Position numbers and translations under genes: made by a program. A model generated the notes under the pieces. It made no database searches. It worked only from the letters and a program-made list of their open reading frames with translations, and was not told where the DNA came from. From positions 1 through 64,000 of the forward strand of contig CAKJVC010000025.1 of assembly GCA_918026815.1 (NCBI GenBank): DNA of 64,000 nt, given 5' to 3'. Positions within the stretch are counted from its first letter, which is position 1; the number at the start of each line of letters is the position of its first letter. The stretch is from Chalara sp. BL73. Taxonomy: Eukaryota > Ascomycota > Leotiomycetes > Helotiales. This document shows, piece by piece, positions 31,863-42,648 of this stretch.

Positions 31863-32287
31863 ACAAAGCCCGTCTAGCTAAGCAGAGCTGTGGAGGTCAC
31901 CGATGCCGCTGTTATTGGGTACAGTTGTATATCGAGAAAGAATATACAGTCTGAGGTCAGGCATTTTTGGCTCTGGGCAGAAAGGACCTAGAAAAAGCCA
32001 TCGACACCGGCTCTCATTCTGGCCCATTATAACACTGAATGTTGGCTTCACTTCTGGCGGCTTCCGTTTTTGCGAGCTATAAGAGCGAAGTTCTCCTTGA
32101 TATTTATAATGTCTCTCCGGCATAGATATGCGATAGGGATTTCTGCTCCTTGTTTTCTCCAACCTGGTAAAACCGCGTCAGGAGTAGAAGGTTGAATCTT
32201 GAAGCTGGGTAATTAGCGTTCAGGGGTTTCCCATGCGGTCGTATTTGCCGTCGAAAATGCCGTAGCCAATAATGACCAAAGTGGGTA

Positions 32288-32483
32288 TGCCGTAGGATTC
32301 GGAATTGGCTTCACACCCCACAAACTCTGGTGTCCAGATTCGGCCCCACTATTACCCCATACTAGAATGAATATAGTTAGATATAAACAGACTAACTATA
32401 TTCGTGCTAGTGCGGGGGTAATAGTGGGGCCAAATCTGGACACCAGAGTTCGTGGGGTGTGAAGCCAATTCCGAATCCTACTG
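32288..32483. mobile_element. Foldback MITE, 196 bp, near-perfect 85-bp arms
   Basis: Left arm 32,288-32,373 and right arm 32,398-32,483 are inverted copies with few mismatches (for example ggattcggaattggcttcac on the left and its reverse on the right), joined by a loop around atataaacaga. TA flanks both ends (32,286-32,287, 32,484-32,485). The transcript would be one long hairpin. A degenerate solo arm is at 2545-2612. Confidence 0.88.
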
Positions 32484-32859
32484 TATGTAGAAAACTTCAG
32501 AGATCAATCAATCGTTCATTGCATACTTTGTGAACTCCCTGAATCGATACTTACACCGGCCCCTGGCCAGTCTCTTGTATATAAAGCGCTGCTTTCCTTC
32601 CCTTCTTCTATCTGTAGCTTGCTCTCTTCGTTATAACAATTGATAGTCGTTCATACCTTTGAGTCCTTCTCCTGAGATCTACGGATCGAGATCCCTGTTC
32701 GCCTTGAGTTCCTGCACCAGACATATTAAAGTGACTATATTACTATATAATTCATCCCCTTCTTTTACGCGGAGCGATAGGGTCCCTACCTTGACTTGGA
32801 AGAGTAGAAGAACGTGGCTGCACGCTGTAGTGCTTGAAGCCCTAGCTCCTGAACCCTCT

Positions 32860-33120
32860 TGTTGAACAGGCTAGGTCTAAGGATCATACCTAGCCTATTG
32901 GGGATGTTGTAGGTATGCTTGCGCAAGATGCATACGTACTTTTGCCTCCGATGATGAATCTACTGACTTGTGCGTTACGTCGTATGTGATACTCACATGT
33001 GAGTATCACACCTCTATAAGTAGAGAGATTCTCTCCTGTAGTTTAGGCTCTACAACCTTCAGCAACTGATTTGTTTACCCCATACTCTCTGGCCCGTGAC
33101 TCTCTTCTTTTATTTCAACA
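32860..33120 (+). repeat. Solo LTR, 261 bp
   Basis: Starts TGTTGAACAGG and ends TTCAACA (inverted TGTTGAA termini, TG...CA). Contains a strong internal palindrome (tgatactcacatgtgagtatca). A diverged copy in reverse orientation is at 3073-3335. Flanking 5-mers (cctct / cactg) do not match, so either recombination or decay has erased the duplication. Confidence 0.65.
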
Positions 33121-33384
33121 CACTGGCCACCTTGCCGAATACGTCAGCGGGTGCCGGGTGTGGGAGCATATATCTCCCCAAAAGGCAAAGGCTATGATAA
33201 CATTAAAGTGTCAAGCGATAAGTATATATTAATAAGCTACAAATAGTAATGTCCTGTTTGGTGCAGTTGAAGTTGCCTCCAGGAGCCGATCTAAGTAAAT
33301 AGAGTGAGTGTCAATGAAGAGAAACGCTTTAGCTGCTCGCCAGACTAATTGTACAAGAGTGGCAGTACCACTCGCAAAACTAGA

Positions 33385-34351
33385 CTAGGTGTAGAACAAT
33401 GGTATAGCCTCTCCCAAGAAGCGTTCCACAGAGCCATTTGACTGATTCGCAGATAGCTCTAGTGCTTTCCCAATGAAGGCTTGAGCGGTAGGATTAGCCG
33501 CTGCCTGCAAGAACCTGTCCGCATCCCCCAAGAGGTCGCTAAGCTGGGGTCTCGAGGCAACATTGATTGACTGCTTGGCGAGGCCAAGAGCTGAAAGTGG
33601 GAACAAGGCGAGACGCGAGATGAGGTCGTCAATATAGCCATTCATTTCTCCCGTGGTGTCAAAAGCCTTGTTGATCCAGCCTATGCGCTCTGCTTCTACA
33701 GCACTAACATCGTTCCCGCTCAGGATATACTCCATTGCACGACCACGGCCAATCAATCGGGGCAGGTACTGGCTCCCTCCGCCACCAGGGATAAGACCTA
33801 ATCCGATTTCAGGTTGTCCTAGGAGCGTATGAGTCTTGGTCGCAAAGCGCATGTCGAGGGAGACAAGGAACTCGTTGCCAGCACCACGTGCTACACCTTC
33901 AACAGCACCGATGGTAACCTGTGGGAGGTTACTCATGTTGAAAAGTAGCTCAATAGTTCGGCCTGCGATGGTGGTATCTAAAACGGTCAGCCAAAGGTTC
34001 GTAGGAAAAGAGCTTGAACTGAACAACCAGGAGATGGTTTGCCACAGTTCGCTTACCGAAGGGTTGGATCAGGAGGTCCAAATGAGCCATGAAATACTGA
34101 GGGACGTCGCTCTTGAAAAAGATGACTTTGGTCTCGGTGTCATTTTGAAGTCTTTGGACTATGTCGGTGAGGCCGGCGAGAGCGTCCTGACTCCAGACGT
34201 TCACCTCTGATTTCGTATTGTTAAAGGCGATTTCAAGAACGCCGGGTCTTGACTGGTTGGTTCGGAGCCCAGGGTAAATGGGAAGGTCTATGGCGTCAAC
34301 GACGGACAAAAGCAGGGAGATTGCTGAGACGCGAAGCCATGAGAAAGCCAT
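33385..34351 (-). CDS. Crotonase-fold (enoyl-CoA hydratase/isomerase-like) protein with signal peptide
   Basis: Exon 1 complement(about 34065..34351) starts MAFSWLRVSAISLLLSVVDA, a clear signal peptide or anchor, then reads FNNTKSEVNVWSQDALAGLTD. Exon 2 begins near 34,020 and runs to 33,385 with the crotonase oxyanion-hole motif GAVEGVARGAGNEFLVSLDM, then LGQPEIGLGLIPGGGGSQYL (the ExGLG-PGGGG block) and GRGRAMEYILSG. The Glu of PEIG and the Gly-rich stretch suggest an intact active site. A GTAAGC donor at about 34,056 is clear, but with either nearby acceptor the phase is off by one base, so the exact junction (or a one-base break) is unresolved. Secreted-type crotonase homologues occur in filamentous fungi; substrate unknown. 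Confidence 0.7.
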
Positions 34352-35379
34352 TTCTAACCGAGAGTAACAAGCAGTAGATGTGATGTGGCTATTGACGTGA
34401 TACAAAAGAGAGAGGTGAATGCTTAATCAAGGTTCAATTTAAGAGCCAGAGCAGAATACCTCAATATATATTTTCCGTTTACTGCTATCGTTGACTCAGG
34501 TCAGGGCTTCCAACGTTGAAGACAGCTTCCCTGGCACTTTAGTCCTGTGTTAGATTAATTTTATTATTGTCAACAAAAATCCCACAAGGCATTTGAAATC
34601 ACAGGCGTTTCTTTCAAAAATATCGGACATCCTTGAAGTGCCGAATACCGAAGAGAAGACCGAAAAGAGGTGTAGTGCGACTACACACTCTTCGGCAGGT
34701 CGCCAGCAACTCCCATGACTCCGCTGCTGCTAGATTACTGAACTTCTCGCAAAGTTGCGTGCATCACAGTATACCAATTGTTAGTGTTATTCCATTCAGG
34801 CCTTATTTACCCGCACTCGTAGGTTGTCCCAAATATCATGCTCAAATTCTAAATCTATGGATCCAGGCACAGTCGCTCATCAGCTCAGTGTGACTACAGT
34901 ACAGAAAGCCCCAGAAAACAAGCTTTCGGGGCGGGCTGACATTCCCACCACGTCAGATGTTCCCGAGGTGTTCAGTAATCAACAATACCAGACTACCTAG
35001 CAGGGTCAGAGTAATCCAAGGACACTCACTTGAGTACTTGTCCGAACCCTGCCTCCAATTAATGGCTGTCTTGCCAATACACAGCTTCTCTAAATCCTGA
35101 CACTACCGCTGGATCGCATTGACAACGAAGCTAAATTGTGACAGGTGCTTGCTAATCTTGCGATGATGAGTGGAGCATGCTGTCGCATTGCCCGACTTTA
35201 TGGGGTGCTTTTCATTCATGTTTGTAAGCTGTTATATCCAGTCTATGCTTTGAAAATGGCTATATTAACGGGGAGAATTGCTGGTTGAGACTGGGTGTTG
35301 GTCTATCAACCAGTTTATTCCTTACCATCAACAATCTCAAACCTCTAAATACTGGCAAGTCCATAAAAATTCAGCAATC
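34352..35379. other. Gene-free stretch
   Basis: Intergenic region between the divergent crotonase and reductase genes. ORF 34,633-34,893 has no recognisable pattern. No repeat or RNA gene seen. Confidence 0.4.
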
Positions 35380-36586
35380 ATGTCTTCAAAACTCATCTTC
35401 ATTGTACGTTACTTCCACACTAAGTTTCATGTTTTCTTGTCCATGAAAAAGAAATCTCTTGTTCCTGCGCTCCAAGCAAATCAAAAACAAAGCTGGTCAA
35501 CCCCTCCCCCAAACATCTTGAATAAAGAAGAATAAACTAACACCCCGGTCAATTAGACCGGAGCCACGGGTTTCATTGGTGCCGCAACTGCCAACGCAGC
35601 TCTAAAAGTAGGCTACCGTCTCCGAGTTTCAGTCCGCAAGGACTCCCAAATCTCCAAACTCAAGGAAATCTTCTCTGAGTACGCCGACAAGATCGAGTTT
35701 GTCATTGTCCCAGATATCACTGCCCCCAATGCGTTCTCCAATGTTCTGGACGGTGTTGATTATATCCTCCATTTGGCAAGCCCAATCGCCGGCCCAATCA
35801 AGAAAGAGGAGATATTTCCCCCTGCTTTGGAGGGAACCTTGAGTATTCTGAGAAGTGCGAAGGAAGTAGGCAGTATCAATAAAGTGGTGATTACTAGTTC
35901 AAGCCTTGCGCTGGAACCTGTGGATGGTGTGCCTGAGGGAGGTATTACTAGAGGTATATTATCTCCCATTGCTCTACCAAAAGAACCAGTACTGATTTAG
36001 AACGCGTGTAGAGGAGAACGGATGGGATCTCTCCGTCAGCACCGAAGACAATTTCGACACCGGCAATGACATGTTCACCTCCTTCAAACTCTACGCCGCC
36101 TCCAAGCTCCTCGCTAACAACGCCAGCTGGGAGTTTGTAGAGAAGGAGAAACCAGGTTTCGAACTCTTCACAATCCACCCCTCTCTCGTATACGGGCACA
36201 ACCTGATCCAACAATCCGCCAAGGAAATAGAGGGCTCATCCAACGGTTTACTATTCGGCAGTATCATGAGTGGTGCGCTCAAGGATGCTGCACTTTTCAG
36301 CGTCTACGTTGGTGATGTAGCGGATGCACACATCAAATGCCTGGATAACAGTGTGACCAAGGGGACGAAGTATCTTGTGAGCGGGACTCCGTATACTTGG
36401 AAAGATATTGTGGAGATTTTGGAGAAGGATTATCCGGGGTTGCCGCATAAGCTGGATAAGGAGAGTAAGCCGGTTTTGAAGAACGCGGATACGGCCAGAG
36501 TGGAGAGGGAGTTGGGTATCAAGTGGACTGCGCCAGAGAAGATGATCAAGGAGGTTTTGGATCAGCAGTTGGCGTACTTCAAGTAA
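35380..36586 (+). CDS. GRE2-like NAD(P)-dependent reductase (extended SDR)
   Basis: Reduces aldehydes or ketones with NADPH in the cytosol; methylglyoxal reductase and dihydroflavonol-reductase-like proteins are the nearest known types. Exon 1 35,380-35,403 (MSSKLIFI), intron 35,404-35,556 (GTACGT...TTAG), exon 2 from 35,557 with the nucleotide-binding TGATGFIGAATANAAL, then DGVDYILHLASPI and VVITSSSLALEP. Exon 3 begins about 36,001 and contains LYAASKLLANNASW, where YAASK is the catalytic Y-x3-K, then IHPSLVYGHN and YVGDVADAHIKCL. It ends LDQQLAYFK. Length of about 335 aa fits. The second intron (about 35,954-36,000, GTATAT...TTAG) leaves the frame off by one, so its borders are uncertain or the gene carries a one-base break. 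Confidence 0.75.
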
Positions 36587-37034
36587 AGAGGCTGCTCGGG
36601 CTGCAATTGCAAAGTGTCCGCAGTAGTTGGATAGATAGATTTGGTTTGGAGAATGATTGAGAGAAGGGAAATGTTCAGACTTGCCTAGGACATTGAGAGA
36701 CTTTCCAATCAGGACAAAAGATTTCCATGATTTTAAGGAGCTCCAATGAAAGAGATCTTAGGACAAGATACTTATTTGACATATGATTTTTTTTAGACGG
36801 ATTGCTTTTCTGGCCGCAGATTTATATCCTAGCGTCGTGCGATCCACAAGAGAGACTATCTTGCAACTCTTTCCTACATTAGCTAAGAAGTGACGTAGCT
36901 ATTTGTTTTCGCTGAGGGGGAACATATGACAACGCCTAGAAAAACACACACAGACACATATATATATATTCTTCCCTATTCTAACAGCGTTTGAAACAAC
37001 ATAGAACCAAAACAGGACCAAGTAAATTCTAGAT
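36587..37034. other. Intergenic 3' regions
   Basis: Lies between two convergent genes (reductase and monooxygenase). It contains an (AT)n run at about 36,958-36,969. No gene seen. Confidence 0.4.
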
Positions 37035-37312
37035 CTAATACGAAAACGGCCTTAATCTGTTCACACCTGACGTCTCCGGCTCGCCCTCTTTTGGTACATC
37101 CACAATCGTCGGATCCAGATACCACGCCGGATCGCCCCCACCCCCAATCTGTGTCACACTCCACCCATTACCTAACCATCGCAACTTATTCTCCTCCCTA
37201 CTTTCCAGCTCAAAATCCTCCCACCTCGGTGCCCTCATCGTCTCGAGTGCATGTAGCGTACTCCCGGGCCATAACCCTGTAATTCGAACCCCCTGCCCAC
37301 TCTCGCTACGAT
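37035..37312 (-). pseudogene. Baeyer-Villiger monooxygenase, C-terminal part (cut off by the hAT element)
   Basis: The reverse frame reads NRSESGQGVRITGLWPGSTL then HALETMRAPRWEDFEL and ends NRLRPFSY plus stop. This continues the monooxygenase interrupted at 43,545: the other half ends QSWYRS and both sides carry the same 8 bases GCTACGAT (forward strand). GLWPGS-LH---T-R-PRWEDFE followed by NKLRWLGNGW is the usual C-terminus of fungal flavin monooxygenases of this group. Confidence 0.85.
37305..37312. repeat. 8-bp target site duplication, left (GCTACGAT)
   Basis: Identical to 43,545-43,552 on the other side of the hAT element. An 8-bp duplication is the hallmark of hAT insertion. Confidence 0.93.
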
Positions 37313-37455
37313 TAGACTGCGCAGAAACCCACGGGGCGGGCCGGGGCCCCCGACCCATGGGACCCCGTGGGTCGGGTCTTCGAGGCTCGCTTCCCCCGTG
37401 GGGTGGGTTGTATATTTTGACCCCAACCCGCGGGACCTCAATGGGGCCCCGATAA
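37313..37455 (+). repeat. Left terminal inverted repeat and GC-rich subterminal region
   Basis: TAGACTGCG, CAGAAA, CCCACGGGGCGGG, then repeated ACCC-GTGGG palindromes and GGGGCCCC up to about 37,452, where composition drops abruptly to AT-rich. hAT transposases bind short subterminal repeats; these palindromes are the obvious candidates. Confidence 0.8.
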
Positions 37456-37769
37456 GATTAACTAAATATAGAAACTACAGTCAAACTCCTCTACAAGAAT
37501 GTAGGGCGGACTGGCGGAATTTTAAAAATATACGAGGTATTCTAGTATCGAGATGATTCTTTCCAGTTTTGGCATTGATTTTTCTATGTGCACACAGGTT
37601 AAACAAGGCTATTTTGTATACTTGTTTTTACAAAAGTACTTGAAATGCAAAGTGGTTGATTAGTATAAAAATTAGTATAAAAATTAAACTTCAAATGTTA
37701 AATCTAAACATATTGTAATAGAGTGGAAAAAATTGTGAATTATAATAATACAACACTAATATTCTAAAA

Positions 37770-40582
37770 CTAATTTTTTTTTTGCTTTTTTGACCTGTGA
37801 ATGCCTATTGGAGTATCCGGCACAATATTACCAATACCAGGAGTCGGAAGTCGAGGCAGCTCTTGACTACTATTACTAGATAGTTCCCAGTTCGTTGTTT
37901 CAATTGACGGTTCGCGGCGATTCCTAAGTGTATTTTGAAACTGAGTAGTCGAAAGTGGCTGATTTTGATGAATTGATTGACGTAAAGATTTAGAAATCTT
38001 GTAATCCCAGCGTTCTTGAGCACGACGAGTTCGAACTTCTTCGTTTCCTTCTGGTTCTTCATCACTAATATAGTAATGATTTTCCCAAAGATCAATTTGA
38101 TCAAGTTGGACTTCAAGATCATTTTCTCGCGTTTTAATTTCCGTTTCCATATCTTCAAGTGTCATATCCTGGATATTAATAGTTGAAAATAGTAGATTTT
38201 GAAGCTCACGTGTTCGTGAATGTTCAACGAGCGAATGATAAACCAAAAGAAGCGACCGAATAGTTGTCGGTTGAAGCTGGCCACGGCGATATCCGCATAT
38301 ATCACGTGCAAAACTAAAAGCACGTTCTACTCCAACACCGGCCATCGGGATACAAAGTAAGTCTCTAGCCATTGCTGATAAGCCAGGAAGCTGTGTTTCA
38401 AGCGATTTCCAAACAAGTAGCGGTGATCGATTATCAGGCTCTAAAAAAACAACACAAAGATTAGTATAAAAATTAGTATAAAAAGTAGAATTGTAAACAT
38501 ACTCATAGCCAGCCATTCATCAATTTCAGAAGGAGAAAAGTCATCATCTTTGCGATAAGGGTTCTGAATGTCTCGAGTAAAGCGCTTGCGACTTAATGCC
38601 AATGCTAAAGGGTCGTGATTAACTTCTCGAATTTGAGAAAGTCGGTCAGCATTCGTAGACTTTTCTTTATATTCCGTATCGTATAACGACCGAAATTGAC
38701 GCTCAAATTCTTTGGCCCAATCAACTGTTTTGAAATTAAGCCAGCAGTAATCTTCTTCAAAGCATTTTAGCTTCGATTTTGGATCAAGAATTGCTCCGAT
38801 GCCATACAAACTACCAAGACTACTATATGTTTTGTTATAGTAAGTATCAAGCTTGGCTTCTGCAGCGTTAATCGCACCAATTAAATCTTTTACCCAAAGT
38901 TGAGCAACAGACTTTTTGGTTAATACTCGGCGAGATTCTTGCAAGTGTTCAAACAATTCATCGTAAATTGATAAAGCATAAGGCAATGTTATGCTTGTTG
39001 TTTTGCCGATTGTTGTTGTAAAAAAATTGAAAGGACGTAACAAATCGGCCAAATAGCCAAGTTTTTTCCATTCTAATGCAGAAAAAGAAAAAGGCTTAGC
39101 AGGATCGTATGCACTGCAAAATTGATTGATAGACTCTTTAAGACGCAATGCACGAAGAATCATATGCACTGTTGAGTCCCATCGAGTGCATACATCAATT
39201 AACAATGTAAGAACTGGATCATTCGGAGAAGATGAATCTCTGATTTGTTCTTGTTGAACTCTTTGAAATCGATGTTTCCGCTGTGCACTGGAATTAACAA
39301 GAATAGCAAGCTTTCGAATCTAATATAAGATTAGTATAAAAATTAGTATAAAAGTCACGTGTTACATACCTTTGCTAGTATATATGGAATACCACGTTTG
39401 TCACTAGCTTTGATTCTCTCAAGATCAGACAGCTCTTTTTCTGCTACCCAATTCCGAACAAATGTGTCGTTAGTAGGCCTCAATTGAACAAAGCCCAAAA
39501 GTGCTTGAAGACTAAGCTGAATCACATGCGATAAACACGGCACGTGTTGGACTTTCTTTTTTAGAATACTATTAGCTTTCAAAGCTTCTTGTAAGTATCC
39601 GTTGATTTCGAGAACCATTGTAGTATTCGAACTCGCATTATCAGTTGTAATTGAAACAACACGATCAAAAAGATTGTGCTGTTGAAAAACGTTATTGACA
39701 ACTTGAGCAAGCGCATTTCCGGAATGAACGTTTACTAAACTTTCAAATCCTATTAATTCTTGACAAAGAACCCATGACTTATCAATATAGTGAGCTATTA
39801 TACCCATAAATGATAGTCTTGTTGTACTAGACCAGCAATCAAGAGAAATTGCAATTTTGCTTCCAGGAACAACATTTGAAAGCATGTTCTGTTCAAGTTT
39901 GACTGATTGTTCCATTAGTCGATTCTTCATAGTTGTTGCAGAAGGAAGTTCGAAATTTGGATTTTGCATAACAGCTAGCTTTCTCCATTCAGGATTTTCG
40001 ACTGCGCGGAAAGAAGTACGAAGTGAAACAATAGTTGCAAGAACCTGGTCGTGAAATGCTTGCTTCGTAAAGATTGGTTGCTATTAATATTAGACATTAT
40101 ACTAATATTTATACTAATCTACTTACAGAGATAGCGTGAAACATGTCTTCCACTTTTTTCTGCCTTGTATTACTTTGGCTAGAATAAACAAAGCATTGCC
40201 GAGACGCTATATGACCAGACAAAGCTTTTGTGCCGGTATTCCGCGTATTTGGATGTGCGAGAACCTTGTTGCAGTTTTGACATATGACTTTAGGCTCTCC
40301 GGTGATCCGGTGTATTCCTTGATCGAATTGTTTCCAAGCAATAGATTTTCGATTTTGAGATTTCCAATTTAATTGCTTTACCAAATCAATTGATTGGTTT
40401 GCAACTGCTTGAACTGCCCATTGTGTACTTAACCACCATTCAACAAACTTATCGTGATATTCGAGTTCCCATCGAAAATATAGGTTTTTTGGACCAATTT
40501 GCGAAAATAGTAAATTGTCAGAAGTATTTGGCTCAAATGAGCTAAAAGGATCAGAAAAGTCTTGCGAATTGCTTGACTCCAT
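37770..40582 (-). CDS. hAT transposase, 884 aa, apparently intact
   Basis: Cut-and-paste transposase. Exons complement(40127..40582), (39370..40080), (38503..39319) and (37770..38440) join to exactly 885 codons. The three introns (46, 50 and 62 nt) have GTAAGT or GTATGT donors and TAG acceptors. Order: BED-type zinc finger at about 83-130 (W83, C101, C104, H124, C130), RNase H-fold catalytic core with D233 (ISLDCWSS), D299 (ITTDNASSN) and the C-L-SH motif (VQHVPCLSHVIQLSL), an insertion domain, and the third acidic residue near 700 in MAGVGVERAFSFARDI, within the C-terminal hAT dimerisation domain (VWKSLETQLPGLSAMARDLL). A charged 150-aa tail ends in KKQKKN. The start is the ATG at 40,582. 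No stop or frame break was found, so activity is possible. Confidence 0.9.
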
Positions 40583-40819
40583 AGCAACAAAAGTGTGCAA
40601 GTAAAAAAAAAAAGCATCAAATCGGAAAGAAAAAACAAGTATTTAAACACAAGTTAAATTACTACTTCCAAAAAATTGTACATATTAAAGGTTATAATTA
40701 AACTTCCAAAAATTAATGTAAAATATAATGATTAGTATAAAGATTAGTATAAAATTGAATATATCTGCTTAAAGTTCCTTGCTTCATTTGTTGTATATAC
40801 TTAAAAACTACATATACAT

Positions 40820-42125
40820 TTACAGCTTACGCGGCTTTTGAAAGCTGCTTTGTAAACCAAAGAATGCTTTAACGATTGTTTGACTTAAAGAATTGTCTGT
40901 CATCAAAAACAAATCATTATAAGCGGGGAAAATACGTTCGTATGATCCATCTTCCGGAATTTCCGTAGCATATACCATATCAAACGCTTCTCTATGGCCT
41001 GTCAACGAATCGGAGAAGCCGAATCCTGTGTCATTTAACTTATCGTCGGCTGGCCACCAATTTGCAGGGCCCGGCAGATCGATCCACTCTTCATTTCCGT
41101 ATGCCCATGCTGCAAGATTTTTCCAAATTGCCTTTTTCTCCTTGAGTAAAGTATCTTTCAGGAGTTTTATACGCATAGAATTTGCTATATCAGTTAGCAG
41201 ATTAGTATAAAAATTAGTAGAAATTTGTACTTCTTGTAAATGTAAGGACAGCTTGTTCTTTCCAAGTATTCCTGTCCACCAGCAGCAAGCTTTCGGATTT
41301 TGCGGAACAAAGATCGACGGCTTCGGCGCCATTTTCTTTGCCAAAACTTAAATTCAAGCTTTTTGGCATCCTGAAATTGTATTAGCGTTATACGAATCAT
41401 TATATTAATCTGAAACTTACTAAAATGGATCGTTTATGCTTGGCAATCCCGTCATTTTTCAACTCTTTAGCAGATTTGCCGACAACTGCTTTATCACCGT
41501 TTTGCTTTTCATTCAATCTCCACATATGCTCAAACTCGTATTCGTCTTCCGATTCATACTCAATATCTTCCCATGCTGGATTTCCATCATCATCAATTGC
41601 ATATAGGCCACCAATTTCTCCATAACCCAAAGCTTTTGCCACAGATTTCCAATCTTTGCCATCTCGTTCACTATACAGGTTAGTATAAAAATTAGTATAA
41701 TCAAAATTAAACGAACCGCTTTGTTCTAACTTGCAAAGCAGACTGCTCAATCATTCGCTTCTGCTCGGCAACAGATGCGAGTGCAAATTCGGCAGACTTT
41801 TTGAGTACTTTTTTTCTGTATGTAATTGCTGCTTGATCTGCGGCTTTCGCTTTTTCGATCTGATTTTGAATACTGTTGCTTTTTATAGCTTCAAGTCTTC
41901 TTCTAGCTTTAACAGTATGCACATTGGTAGAAAAACTGCCCGGAGATTTGCGCTTGCGTTTATTGGAAGAACCGATTTGCTGCGAGGAATCAAGATCCAT
42001 ATCAAATTCATGATCTGAATCATCAGAAATGACAATGATATCCTTGAAACCGATTAGTATACAGATTAATATAATATTTCAATAAAAATTACCTGAGGAG
42101 GTTGCTTTTCGAAAGGTGAAGCCAT
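40820..42125 (-). CDS. Unrecognised cargo gene of the hAT element, nuclear-looking protein
   Basis: Five exons are suggested: complement(42093..42125), (41717..42042), (41421..41670), (41231..41370) and (40820..41184), with introns of 50, 46, 50 and 46 nt that all contain the TATACTAAT-type motif. The first three exons join in frame. The protein starts MASPFEKQPPQ, then DIIVISDDSDHEF, a SUMO-interaction-like motif (hydrophobic core followed by acidic and Ser residues). Next come the basic SNKRKRKSP (likely nuclear signal), a long Lys/Ala-rich helical stretch, an acidic WEDIEYESEDEYEFEH region, and later AAWAYGNEEWIDLPGPANWW. The frame is off by one base across exon 4, so either a splice site is different or the gene is damaged. 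The donor of intron 2 (GTTCGT) is weak. No family recognised. It is divergent from the histone gene and shares its 300-bp upstream region. Confidence 0.6.
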
Positions 42126-42431
42126 ATTGGAAAGTAACGCAACCGAAAAGTAGGCGTATTTTGCAAATTTCAACTCGCAAGAACTAGAGCTTCAAAAATT
42201 AGTATAAAGATTAATATAATACACCAAAAACACGTACTGCGATAGATGTTTGACTTTGTTCAGATTTAATAAGTTGGTGCAAAAAGAATGAATGAGGGAA
42301 AAGTACGCGTTATCCTGAAAAATAAGGCAGTCGCGTTTTTATGCCTCGATTTTAAGGCATCCAACTACTTTTTTTAAACCTGACTTCTTTTAACCTTCAA
42401 TTAAATTTACCAACAACTACACCATACACAA
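42126..42431. promoter_or_regulatory. Divergent promoter region between cargo gene and histone gene
   Basis: About 300 bp separate the ATG of the middle gene (reverse) from the first 5' UTR intron of the histone gene (forward). It holds one motif pair (42,198-42,221) outside any intron. No clear TATA box position can be fixed. Divergent transcription from one region would couple the two genes. Confidence 0.4.
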
Positions 42432-42648
42432 GTATGTATTATATTTATCTTTTTTATATTCTATTTTTATATTAATCATTATACTAATTCTTTATAGTCT
42501 TCTCGTCGAAATCACAAAGCTATAATTTCAATTTCACGTGTCAATATTCACATTCACCTTCACCTTTTCTGAAAATAATTTGCGACTTTGCACAGGTACA
42601 TATTATTCTGTATTATACTAATATTTATTCTAATCTTAATAGGTTACA

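Noticed and set aside
41185..41344. Uninterrupted frame through the intron giving ...FYTN-type residues
   Set aside because: FYTN-like strings appear wherever a frame reads through the TATACTAAT pair; they mark retained introns, not protein.
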